A stretch of 64,000 nucleotides of DNA from NCBI GenBank assembly GCA_026392455.1, contig JAPLCB010000010.1, positions 1 through 64,000 of the forward strand. The letters are read 5' to 3'. Origin of the DNA: Propionibacteriales bacterium. Its GTDB lineage: Bacteria > Actinomycetota > Actinomycetes > Propionibacteriales > Nocardioidaceae. Positions 57,128 to 64,000 of this stretch are shown piece by piece. The notes beneath the pieces were generated by a model. That model ran no database searches, was not told where the DNA came from, and worked only from the letters and a program-made list of their open reading frames with translations. Positions within the stretch are counted from its first letter, which is position 1; each line of letters begins with the position of its first letter. The translations under genes were made by a program, and so were the position numbers.

Positions 57128-59743
57128 ATGTCCAGTACTCACCCCGAACTGGCCAATCTGTCCGACGGCTCGCGCACTCCGAGGAGGTTGCGCGTGATCG
57201 GCGGCGGCATGGTCGCCCACCGCCTCGTCGAGGCGCTGCGCGATCGCGACCCCGAAGGCCGCTGGTCGGTCGACCTCTACTGCGAGGAACCGCACCCGCC
57301 GTACGACCGGGTGGCGCTGACGTCCTACTTCTCCGGCAGGTCCCCCGCGGACCTGGTGATGGGCGAGGTGGACCTGGCCGCGGACCCGCTGGTCTCGGTC
57401 CACCTGGGCACCGCGGTCACCGGGATCGACACGGCCGCCCGCACCATCGAGGTCGCGGGCGAGGAGGTCGGTTACGACGCCCTGGTGCTCGCGACCGGGT
57501 CGTCGGCCTTCGTGCCGCCGGTCACCGGTTCCGATCTGCCGGGCGCGTTCGTCTACCGCACGATCGAGGACGTCCAGACGCTCGAGGCCTGGGTGGAGAA
57601 AGTTGCCGCCGCCGGTGCCACGGTCAGGGGCGTCGTGGTCGGGGGTGGGCTGCTCGGGCTCGAGGCCGCCGGGGCGCTGCACGGCCTCGGCGTGCAGACC
57701 AAGGTCGTCGAGTTCGCCGACCGGTTGATGCCGCTCCAGGTCGACGAGGGTGGCGGCGCAGCGCTGCGCCGGATCGTCGAAGGGATGGGGGTCGAGGTCC
57801 TGACCGCGACCGCAAGTGCTGCGCTGCACGCCGGCGACAGCGGTGCGGTCGCGGCGATGGAGTTCGGCGACGGCACCGTGGTCGACACGGACGTCGTCGT
57901 CTTCGCCACCGGTGTCCGCCCTCGTGACGAGCTCGCCCGGAGCTCGGGCCTGGTGATCGGCGAGCGCGGCGGCGTCGTCGTCGACGACAGCTGCGTGACG
58001 GTGGCCGACGACGTGTACGCCATCGGAGAGGTGGCCTGCATCCAGGGCCGCACCTGGGGCCTGGTCGGCCCCGGCTACACGATGGCCGAGGTCGTCGTCG
58101 ACCGCCTCCTGGGAGGCGAGGCCACCTTCCCCGGCGCCGACATGAGCACCAAGCTGAAGCTCCTCGGCGTCGACGTCGCCTCCTTCGGCGACGCCTTCGC
58201 CGAGGCGCCGGGCAGTCTCGAGGTCGTCTACGCGGACCCGGTCGCCGGTGTCTACAAGAAGCTCGTGATGTCCGACGACGCCAAGACCCTCCTCGGAGGG
58301 GTGCTGGTCGGCGACGCCAGTGCGTACGCCTCGTTGCGCCCGATGCTGGGGGCCGAGCTGGGGTCGGACCCGAACGCGTGGCTGCTGCCCGAGGGGACGG
58401 GGGCCCCGGTGACCGGAGACCTGCCGGACGCGGCGAACGTCTGCTCCTGCAACAACGTCACCGCGGGGACGATCCGGTCGTCGGTCTGCGAGGGTGGTTG
58501 CACCGACCTCGCCGGCGTGAAGGCCTGCACCAAGGCCGGCACCAGCTGCGGATCCTGCCTGCCGCTGGTCAAGAAGCTGATGACCGCCGAGCTGGAGAAG
58601 TCCGGCATCACGGTCAGCAACGCGCTCTGCGAGCACTTCGAGTTCAGCCGGGCCCAGCTCTTCGACATCATCTCGGTCACCGGGATGCGGACCTTCAGCG
58701 AGATCATCTCGTCGCACGGCACCGGTCGCGGCTGCGACATCTGCCGCCCGGTGGTCGCCTCGATCCTGTCCTCGCTGGGGACCGGGCACGTCATGGACGC
58801 CGATCTCGCCCGGCTCCAGGACACCAACGACCACGTGATGGCCAACCTGCAGAAGGACGGCACCTACTCGGTCGTGCCGCGGGTCCCCGCGGGGGAGATC
58901 ACCCCGGAAGGGCTGATCGCGATCGGTCAGGTCGCCCAGGACTTCGGGCTCTACACCAAGATCACCGGCGGTCAGCGGATCGACCTGTTCGGTGCCCGGA
59001 TCGAGCAGCTGCCGCCGATCTGGAAGCGTCTGGTCGAGGCCGGCTTCGAGTCCGGCCATGCCTACGGGAAGTCGCTGCGGACGGTGAAGTCCTGCGTGGG
59101 TTCGACCTGGTGCCGCTACGGCGTCCAGGACTCGGTGGGCCTCGCCGTCGAGTTGGAGCTGCGCTACCGGGGACTGCGGTCGCCGCACAAGATCAAGCTC
59201 GGTGTCTCCGGTTGCGCCCGGGAGTGCGCCGAGGCCCGTGGCAAGGACGTCGGGGTGATCGCGACCGACAACGGCTGGAACCTCTACGTCGGCGGCAACG
59301 GGGGGTTCACCCCGCGGCACGCCCAGCTCTTCGCCGAGGACCTGGACACGCCAGCGCTGGTCCGGACCATCGACCGCTTCCTGATGTACTACGTCCGCAC
59401 CGCCGACCGGCTACAACGCACCGCCCCGTGGGTCGAGGCGCACGAGGGTGGCATGGACGCCATCCGCGAGGTCGTGATGGAGGACTCGTTGGGGATCTGC
59501 GCCAGCCTGGACGCTGCCATGGACGCGCACGTGGACAGCTACCGCGACGAGTGGGCGGCGACGCTCGCCGACCCTGACAAGCTCTCCCAGTTCGTGTCGT
59601 TCATCAATGCCCCGGAGGCCGGCGACCCCGACCTGGCCTATGTCGAGGAACGTGGACAGCGCAGGCCCGCGACGGCCGCCGAGAAGGTCGGCACCGTTGG
59701 ATCGACGTTGATCGCCGGTGCGAAGCTGGAGGTCCGGGCATGA
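57128..59743 (+). CDS. nirB: Nitrite reductase (NADH) large subunit
   Basis: An 871-residue enzyme reducing nitrite to ammonium. FAD and NAD domains (GGGMVAHRL; GVVVGGGLLGLEAAG) are followed by a [2Fe-2S] BFD domain (about 439-480, CSCNNVTAGTIRSSVCEGGC and CGSC). The sirohaem/[4Fe-4S] reductase follows with CVGSTWC near 656 and GVSGCARECAEA near 696. I chose ATG 57128, where TAAGGT lies 7 nt upstream; GTG 57101 is also in frame but overlaps the upstream gene. nirD overlaps its stop by 4 bp. Confidence 0.95.
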   Translation: MSSTHPELANLSDGSRTPRRLRVIGGGMVAHRLVEALRDRDPEGRWSVDLYCEEPHPPYDRVALTSYFSGRSPADLVMGEVDLAADPLVSVHLGTAVTGIDTAARTIEVAGEEVGYDALVLATGSSAFVPPVTGSDLPGAFVYRTIEDVQTLEAWVEKVAAAGATVRGVVVGGGLLGLEAAGALHGLGVQTKVVEFADRLMPLQVDEGGGAALRRIVEGMGVEVLTATASAALHAGDSGAVAAMEFGDGTVVDTDVVVFATGVRPRDELARSSGLVIGERGGVVVDDSCVTVADDVYAIGEVACIQGRTWGLVGPGYTMAEVVVDRLLGGEATFPGADMSTKLKLLGVDVASFGDAFAEAPGSLEVVYADPVAGVYKKLVMSDDAKTLLGGVLVGDASAYASLRPMLGAELGSDPNAWLLPEGTGAPVTGDLPDAANVCSCNNVTAGTIRSSVCEGGCTDLAGVKACTKAGTSCGSCLPLVKKLMTAELEKSGITVSNALCEHFEFSRAQLFDIISVTGMRTFSEIISSHGTGRGCDICRPVVASILSSLGTGHVMDADLARLQDTNDHVMANLQKDGTYSVVPRVPAGEITPEGLIAIGQVAQDFGLYTKITGGQRIDLFGARIEQLPPIWKRLVEAGFESGHAYGKSLRTVKSCVGSTWCRYGVQDSVGLAVELELRYRGLRSPHKIKLGVSGCARECAEARGKDVGVIATDNGWNLYVGGNGGFTPRHAQLFAEDLDTPALVRTIDRFLMYYVRTADRLQRTAPWVEAHEGGMDAIREVVMEDSLGICASLDAAMDAHVDSYRDEWAATLADPDKLSQFVSFINAPEAGDPDLAYVEERGQRRPATAAEKVGTVGSTLIAGAKLEVRA

Positions 59744-60150
59744 ACGCCGTGGCCGAACGGAAGTCCGAGTGGGTGTCGGTGTGCACCAAGGGCCAGCTGA
59801 TCCCCGAGCGCGGGGTCGCGGTCCTGGTCCGGGACCAGCAGGTGGCGTTGTTCCGGGTGACCGGGACGGACGTCGAGACCGGGCTCCCGGCCGACTTCGT
59901 CTACGCCGTCGGGCACCGGGACCCGTTCGCCGACGCCAACGTGATCGCCCGCGGCATCGTCGGTTCGGTCGGGCGTGACGGCCAGCAGCGCGACACCGTG
60001 GCATCGCCGATGTACAAGCACGTCTTCGACCTCGCCACCGGTGAGTGCTACACCGACCCGTCCGCCCGACTCCCGGTCTACCGGACCTGGATCGCCGGCG
60101 GTGTCGTCTACGTCCATCCCGTCCCGGTCTCCACTGCCTTGGTCCCTTAG
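59740..60150 (+). CDS. nirD: Nitrite reductase (NADH) small subunit
   Basis: A 136-residue Rieske-fold subunit that lacks the iron-sulfur ligands, as usual for NirD. VSVCTKGQLIPERGVAVLVRD opens the fold, and YKHVFDLATGECYTDPSARLPVY is the family's C-terminal signature. It completes the NirBD enzyme. The ATGA overlap with nirB indicates coupling. Confidence 0.93.
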   Translation: MNAVAERKSEWVSVCTKGQLIPERGVAVLVRDQQVALFRVTGTDVETGLPADFVYAVGHRDPFADANVIARGIVGSVGRDGQQRDTVASPMYKHVFDLATGECYTDPSARLPVYRTWIAGGVVYVHPVPVSTALVP

Positions 60151-60159
60151 GAACTGCCC

Positions 60160-61269
60160 ATGACCGAACTCACCCCGGTCCTCGCGGGCACCAAGATCCT
60201 GGTGACCGCACAGCGACGTTCCGACGAGCTCGCTGCTGCGCTGTCGCGCCGTGGCGCGGAGGTGACGGTGGCGCCCGCGCTCGGGGTCGTCCCCGACATC
60301 GACGTGGACGAGCTGCTGCGTCGTACCCGGGAGATCCTGGCGAACCCGGTGGACGTGGTGGTGGTGACCACCGGGATCGGCTTCCGCGGGTGGATGGACA
60401 CCGCCGAGGAGGCCGGTCTCCACGACGAGCTGGTCGGGAACCTCGAGCAGTCCCGGCTGGTCGCCCGCGGGCCGAAGGCACGCGGTGCCCTGCAGGCAGC
60501 AGGACTGAAGGCGGACTGGGTGGCCGAGTCGGAGACGTCGGCGGAGATCGTGGAGTTCCTGCTCGCGGAGGGGGTCCGCGGTCTGCGGATCGCGATCCAG
60601 CACCACGGCGCCGGGGACCCGCACCTGGAGTCGGTGCTGTCCGGCGCCGGAGCGCAGATCGTCCCCCTGGAGGTCTACCGCTGGGGCCCGCCGAGCGATC
60701 CGGCCGCTGTCAGCGAGACCGCCCTGCAGGTAGCCGCGGCCGCGTACGACGCCGTCATGTTCACCTCGGCCCCGGCGGCGATCGCCTGGCTCGCGGAGCT
60801 CGACCAGCAGGGGATCACCGACGTCGTCCGCAGCCTGGTGGTGCAGGGCCGGTTGCTGATCGCGGCGGTCGGCCCCGTCACGGCCGACCCGCTGCTCAAC
60901 GCCGGGCTGCGCCCGGTGTACCCGGACCGTTCCCGGATGGGGGCCCTGGTGCGGCTGGTGATCATGACGCTGGGCGACGAGGCCCACAGTGTCGTGACGC
61001 CGTCCGGGGTGCTGCACGTCCGGGCGAGTGCGGCGACCCTCGACCACAGCCTGCTGCCGTTGTCACCGAACGGACTGGCGATTCTCCGTCAGCTGGCACT
61101 GCACCCGGGCGAGGTGGTCAGTCGTGACCGGCTGCTGGACGCGCTGCCGGGTGACTCCGCCGATCCGCACACCGCCGAGGTCGCGGTGGCCCGGCTCCGT
61201 GAGGCCCTCGGCCCCTACCCCTTGGTGAAGACCGTGATCAAGCGGGGCTACGTGCTCCAGACCCTCTAG
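60160..61269 (+). CDS. nnaR: HemD-like/winged-helix regulator of nitrate assimilation (NnaR-like)
   Basis: A 369-residue fusion. The first 255 residues resemble uroporphyrinogen-III synthase (TKILVTAQRRSDELAAALSRRGAEV; VVVVTTGIGFRGW; AVMFTSAPAAIAWL). The last 100 residues are an OmpR/PhoB-type DNA-binding domain (LSPNGLAILRQLALHPGEVVSRDRLLDAL; VKTVIKRGYVLQTL). This is the architecture of Streptomyces NnaR, reported to act together with GlnR on nitrate and nitrite genes. It ends the operon, 9 nt after nirD. A role in sirohaem supply for NirB is an alternative. Confidence 0.85.
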   Translation: MTELTPVLAGTKILVTAQRRSDELAAALSRRGAEVTVAPALGVVPDIDVDELLRRTREILANPVDVVVVTTGIGFRGWMDTAEEAGLHDELVGNLEQSRLVARGPKARGALQAAGLKADWVAESETSAEIVEFLLAEGVRGLRIAIQHHGAGDPHLESVLSGAGAQIVPLEVYRWGPPSDPAAVSETALQVAAAAYDAVMFTSAPAAIAWLAELDQQGITDVVRSLVVQGRLLIAAVGPVTADPLLNAGLRPVYPDRSRMGALVRLVIMTLGDEAHSVVTPSGVLHVRASAATLDHSLLPLSPNGLAILRQLALHPGEVVSRDRLLDALPGDSADPHTAEVAVARLREALGPYPLVKTVIKRGYVLQTL

Positions 61270-61280
61270 GGCCCAGCACC

Positions 61281-62186
61281 TCAACCGGCGCCGGCGCCGG
61301 CGCCGGCCAGGGCAGCAACCACGGCCCGGACCGCGGGGGAGCGGTCCTGGCTACGGCGCCAGATCACGATGGTCTCGCGGGCCGGGACCGGGTCGGTGAC
61401 CCGTACGGCGCGGGTGTCGTCGGGCAGCGGTCCCCGGCCGAGCCGCGGGATCAACGCGATCCCGAGGTTCGCTGCCACCAGTGCCTGGTGGGAGGCGAAC
61501 TCCATGGAGACGTGCTCGATCCGGGGCAGCCGGCCGGTGCCGGCGAACATCCGGTGCAGCCACTGGCGGCAGATCGTCCCGTCCGGGGTGGCGATCCACG
61601 GTTCGTCGACCAGGTCCGCGACGGTGACCTGGGAACGCCCCGCCAGCCGGTGGGTGGCATGCAGGATCACCTCGGCCTCGTCGTGGTGGACCACGCGCCG
61701 TTCGAGGTGATCGGGGATCTCCAGGACGACGTCACCCCAGCGGTGCACCAGCGCGACGTCGCTCTGCCCGGTGGAGACCCGCTCGACCGCGTCCCACGGC
61801 TCGAGCTCGGTCAGCCTGACCTGGAGGCCCGGGTGGGCGACCGTCAGCTCGGCGACCACCGGACCGATCAGCCCGCGCATCGACGTGGAGAAGCCGACCA
61901 GCTCGAGCTGGCCGACGACGTCGCCGGCGTGGGCCTGCAGGTCGCTCTCCAGGCGTTCGAGCTGCTCCGCGATCCGGGAGCCCTCGGCGACCAGGATCCG
62001 GCCCGGGCCGCTCAGGATCACACCACGGCCGACCCGCTCGAGGAGCGCGACGCCGGACTGACGTTCCAGCCGCTTGATCTGCTGGGAGACGGCCGACGGG
62101 GTGAAGCCGAGCTCGTCGGCCGCAGCGACCACCGAGCCGAACTGGTCGACGGCTTCCAGGGAACGCAGGGCGGTCAGATCAATCAT
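61281..62186 (-). CDS. LysR family transcriptional regulator
   Basis: A 301-residue regulator with an N-terminal winged helix (LTALRSLEAVDQFGSVVAAADELGFTPSAVSQQIKRLERQSG-type pattern) and a LysR substrate domain. It is divergent from an EamA transporter, its likely target. The C-terminus is (AG)n because of a GGCGCC tandem run at about 61282-61303. TAATCT (62198-62193, minus strand) ends 6 nt before the ATG, suggesting a leaderless mRNA. Confidence 0.92.
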   Translation of the reverse strand: MIDLTALRSLEAVDQFGSVVAAADELGFTPSAVSQQIKRLERQSGVALLERVGRGVILSGPGRILVAEGSRIAEQLERLESDLQAHAGDVVGQLELVGFSTSMRGLIGPVVAELTVAHPGLQVRLTELEPWDAVERVSTGQSDVALVHRWGDVVLEIPDHLERRVVHHDEAEVILHATHRLAGRSQVTVADLVDEPWIATPDGTICRQWLHRMFAGTGRLPRIEHVSMEFASHQALVAANLGIALIPRLGRGPLPDDTRAVRVTDPVPARETIVIWRRSQDRSPAVRAVVAALAGAGAGAG

Positions 62187-62258
62187 GAAGTCAGATTACA
62201 TGGATTACTGAAGATGCCATCGCTGGTGCTTCATCAATCTGGGGCCCAGACTGACTCC
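62187..62258. promoter_or_regulatory. LysR/EamA divergent promoter region
   Basis: TCAG-N13-CTGA (62191-62211) is a short inverted repeat that covers the LysR -10 box and contains ATTAC-N4-ATTAC. On the plus strand CAGACT (62247-62252) ends 6 nt before the EamA ATG. A LysR box is expected here and this is the only candidate I see. Confidence 0.4.
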
Positions 62259-63188
62259 ATGAGCGCACGTCACAGCCTCCTCGCGGTCCTGGTCGCGACC
62301 ATCTGGGGCTTCAACTTCGTGGTGATCGAGTGGGGCCTGGACGACGGCGTGCCGCCCCTGCTCTTCGTCGCGCTCCGGTTCGTCGCTGTGGTGCTTCCGG
62401 CGGCGTTCTTCGTCCCGCGTCCGCAGGCGCCCGCCAGGACCGTCGTCGCCGTGGGTCTGTTCATGTCCCTGGGACAGTTCGGCTTCCTCTACACCGCGAT
62501 GGACGCCGGGATGCCTCCCGGGCTGGCCGCGCTGGTGCTGCAGGCGCAAGTGCTCTTCACCGTCGTCATCGCCGCGCTCTGGTTGGGGGAGCGGCCGACC
62601 GCTGGACAGCTGGCCGGGGTCGGGCTCGGGGCTGCCGGTCTGGTCGTCGTGGGTGTCGGTCGGGGCGGTCACATCCCGCTCGCGGCACTACTGCTGTGCC
62701 TGGCCGGTGCCCTGAGCTGGGGCGTCGGGAACGTCGTCGCCCGGAGGGCAGGGGTCCGGTCCGGCTTGTCCATGGCTGTCTGGTCCTCGTTGGTGGTGCC
62801 GGTTCCGCTCGTGGTCCTGAGCTGCCTGCTCGACGGCCCGGGCGTGGTCGCCGACGCGACCCTGCACCTGGGCTGGCACGCGATCGTCTCCACGCTCTAC
62901 ACCGCCGGGCTCGCCTCGCTGGTCGGCTACTCGATCTTCAACGGCCTGCTGGCGCGGTACCCGGCGTCCTCGGTGGTGCCGTTCATCCTGATCGCGCCCC
63001 CGGTGGCGATGATCAGCGCTTGGGCCTTGCTGGGCCAGGTGCCGAACATCGCGGAGCTGGCCGGTGGACTGGTGGTCCTGACCGGTGTCCTGGTGGCCCT
63101 GCGGCCGTCCCGAGCGGGCGGTCCGGCGGTACCAGACACCCGGCCCGACCGTTTTCCGCAGCATTCGGCGGTCGGGCCTCGGATCTGA
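62259..63188 (+). CDS. EamA/DMT family transporter
   Basis: A 309-residue transporter with about ten helices in two EamA repeats. It begins with LLAVLVATIWGFNFVVIEWGLDD, and the second repeat contains TAGLASLVGYSIFNGLLARYPASSVVPFILIAPP. It resembles EamA/YdeD amino-acid metabolite exporters. The LysR gene is divergent. Confidence 0.9.
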   Translation: MSARHSLLAVLVATIWGFNFVVIEWGLDDGVPPLLFVALRFVAVVLPAAFFVPRPQAPARTVVAVGLFMSLGQFGFLYTAMDAGMPPGLAALVLQAQVLFTVVIAALWLGERPTAGQLAGVGLGAAGLVVVGVGRGGHIPLAALLLCLAGALSWGVGNVVARRAGVRSGLSMAVWSSLVVPVPLVVLSCLLDGPGVVADATLHLGWHAIVSTLYTAGLASLVGYSIFNGLLARYPASSVVPFILIAPPVAMISAWALLGQVPNIAELAGGLVVLTGVLVALRPSRAGGPAVPDTRPDRFPQHSAVGPRI

Positions 63189-63191
63189 CCG

Positions 63192-63237
63192 GTTCGCACC
63201 AACTTCACTGACGTCGTTCGCACGCTGTTCACCGGAA
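63192..63237 (+). promoter_or_regulatory. Two PHO-box pairs before pstC
   Basis: GTTCGCACCAA-CTTCACTGACG (63192-63213) and GTTCGCACGCT-GTTCACCGGAA (63216-63237) are each direct repeats with an 11-bp period, as PhoP sites are in Actinobacteria. GTTCACCGG is the closest match to the consensus. They are 113 nt before the probable pstC start. Confidence 0.7.
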
Positions 63238-63349
63238 TACGAGTTTCGCGACACCCGGCCTCGCGACGGTACTCCCGTCAGCAGGCTGGATCTGCGACAC
63301 GGGATTCTCGGCCCGTCCAGTACGAATGATCTTTCAGGGCAGGTTCGGT

Positions 63350-64000
63350 TTGACGTCCGTGGCTCAGGTTCCCGGTGGGGGCGCGCTCAGCGACCCCCGC
63401 TCCAAGCGCTCCCTGAGGAGCCGCCCGACCGGTGCGGACCTCGTGTTCCGCAACCTCACCTCGGCGACCGCGATCACCGTGCTGGTCATCATGCTGCTCG
63501 TCGGCGGGTTCCTGGCGTTCCGGGCCTCCGAGGCGCTGATCGACGCGAAGCTGAACTTCCTCACCGAGACCCAGTGGGAGCCGGACTCCCACAAGTTCGG
63601 GGTCCTGGGCATCCTGGTCGGCACCGTTCTGATCGGGCTGGTGGCGATCAGCTTCGCCGTTCCGCTGGCGACCGGGACCGCGCTGTACATCAGTGAGTAC
63701 GCCCCGCCGCGCCTCAAGAGCACCCTGATCAGCCTGGTCGACCTGATGGCTGCGGTGCCCAGCGTCGTCTACGGGCTGTGGGGCTTCTTCCTGCTGCAGA
63801 ACAAGGTCGTGCCGCTGGCCCAGTGGATCTCCGAGCACTTCGGCTGGCTGCCCCTGCTCGGCATCGACAGCGACGGGTACGAGAAGGGCAGCGCCCTGAC
63901 CCAGAACACCGTCTTCACCTCCTCGACCTTCATCGCCGGCATGGTCGTCGGCTTCATGGTCACCCCGATCATGTGCGCGATCATGCGCGAGGCCTTCTCG
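63350..64000 (+). CDS. pstC: Phosphate ABC transporter permease PstC, N-terminal part (continues beyond window)
   Basis: The frame is open to the window edge (217 codons). A basic N-terminus is followed by a membrane helix (TAITVLVIMLLVGGFLAF), the LGILVGTVLIGLVAISFAVPLATGTALYISEYAP segment and LMAAVPSVVYGLWGFF, characteristic of PstC. The start is uncertain: TTG 63350 has GGGCAGG at 63337-63343, while GTG 63359 and ATG 63326 are also in frame. The two PHO boxes upstream support the call. No pstS gene precedes it. Confidence 0.88.
   Translation, partial: MTSVAQVPGGGALSDPRSKRSLRSRPTGADLVFRNLTSATAITVLVIMLLVGGFLAFRASEALIDAKLNFLTETQWEPDSHKFGVLGILVGTVLIGLVAISFAVPLATGTALYISEYAPPRLKSTLISLVDLMAAVPSVVYGLWGFFLLQNKVVPLAQWISEHFGWLPLLGIDSDGYEKGSALTQNTVFTSSTFIAGMVVGFMVTPIMCAIMREAFS

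Noticed and set aside
61282-61303. GGCGCC tandem run at the end of the LysR gene as a possible phase-variation tract
   Set aside because: It is a hexamer repeat in frame, so length change only adds or removes Ala-Gly pairs at the C-terminus and cannot switch the gene off.

Overview
The window is high-GC actinobacterial chromosome. The gene order (argS-lysA-hom-thrC-thrB-rho, rpmE-prfA-prmC-tsaC-wecA-atp operon-DUF2550, then murA and nucS), a 13E12-type HNH gene at the left edge and an intergenic repeat next to it suggest the Propionibacteriales, probably a Nocardioides-like organism. The genus is an inference. I see no prophage, insertion sequence, CRISPR array or rRNA. Almost everything is densely packed core or near-core DNA, and no gap between genes exceeds 300 bases.

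Layout. 1-735: the 3' end of an HNH endonuclease gene, a repeat, and tRNA-Arg(CCG). 828-9102: argS, lysA and the threonine branch hom-thrC-thrB, then rho with an Asn-rich insert. 9232-13772: a stand-alone CheY-like receiver, rpmE with a strong terminator, prfA-prmC-tsaC and a WecA-like transferase. 13903-22224: two AtpI/AtpZ-like membrane proteins, atpBEFHAGDC and a DUF2550 gene. 22324-24266: PduO-type cobalamin adenosyltransferase divergent from murA, whose active-site Cys is Asp.

24352-40389 is rich in ethylmalonyl-CoA (EMC) pathway genes: ethylmalonyl-CoA mutase, a 3-hydroxybutyryl-CoA dehydrogenase with an extra domain, crotonyl-CoA carboxylase/reductase, methylmalonyl-CoA epimerase, acetyl-CoA acetyltransferase and the B12-mutase GTPase MeaB. 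Mixed in are a tandem-PAS histidine kinase, nucS, a DivIVA/Scy/FilP-like coiled-coil protein, transporters and hydrolases. Four promoters of the EMC genes carry the same 14-bp palindromic motif, whose last bases form the start of a TANNNT -10 box. This looks like a local EMC regulon and is the most interesting observation here.

40571-50580: a secreted SH3-like protein, a lipoprotein and a MacAB-like efflux operon, a VOC protein, MarR, an orphan solute-binding protein, an IcmA-type acyl-CoA mutase behind its own palindrome, and a MASE1 histidine kinase. 50713-51633: a thioredoxin-fold/TPR protein. 51828-61269: a complete assimilatory nitrate/nitrite operon (narK, nitrate reductase, FAD/[2Fe-2S] partner, nirB, nirD and a HemD-winged-helix NnaR-like regulator) behind a GlnR-type box and an RBS-proximal hairpin. 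61281-63188: LysR divergent from an EamA transporter. 63350-64000: 5' part of pstC behind two PHO-box pairs.

Many first genes of transcription units have a TANNNT hexamer about 6 nt before the start codon, so leaderless transcription appears common.
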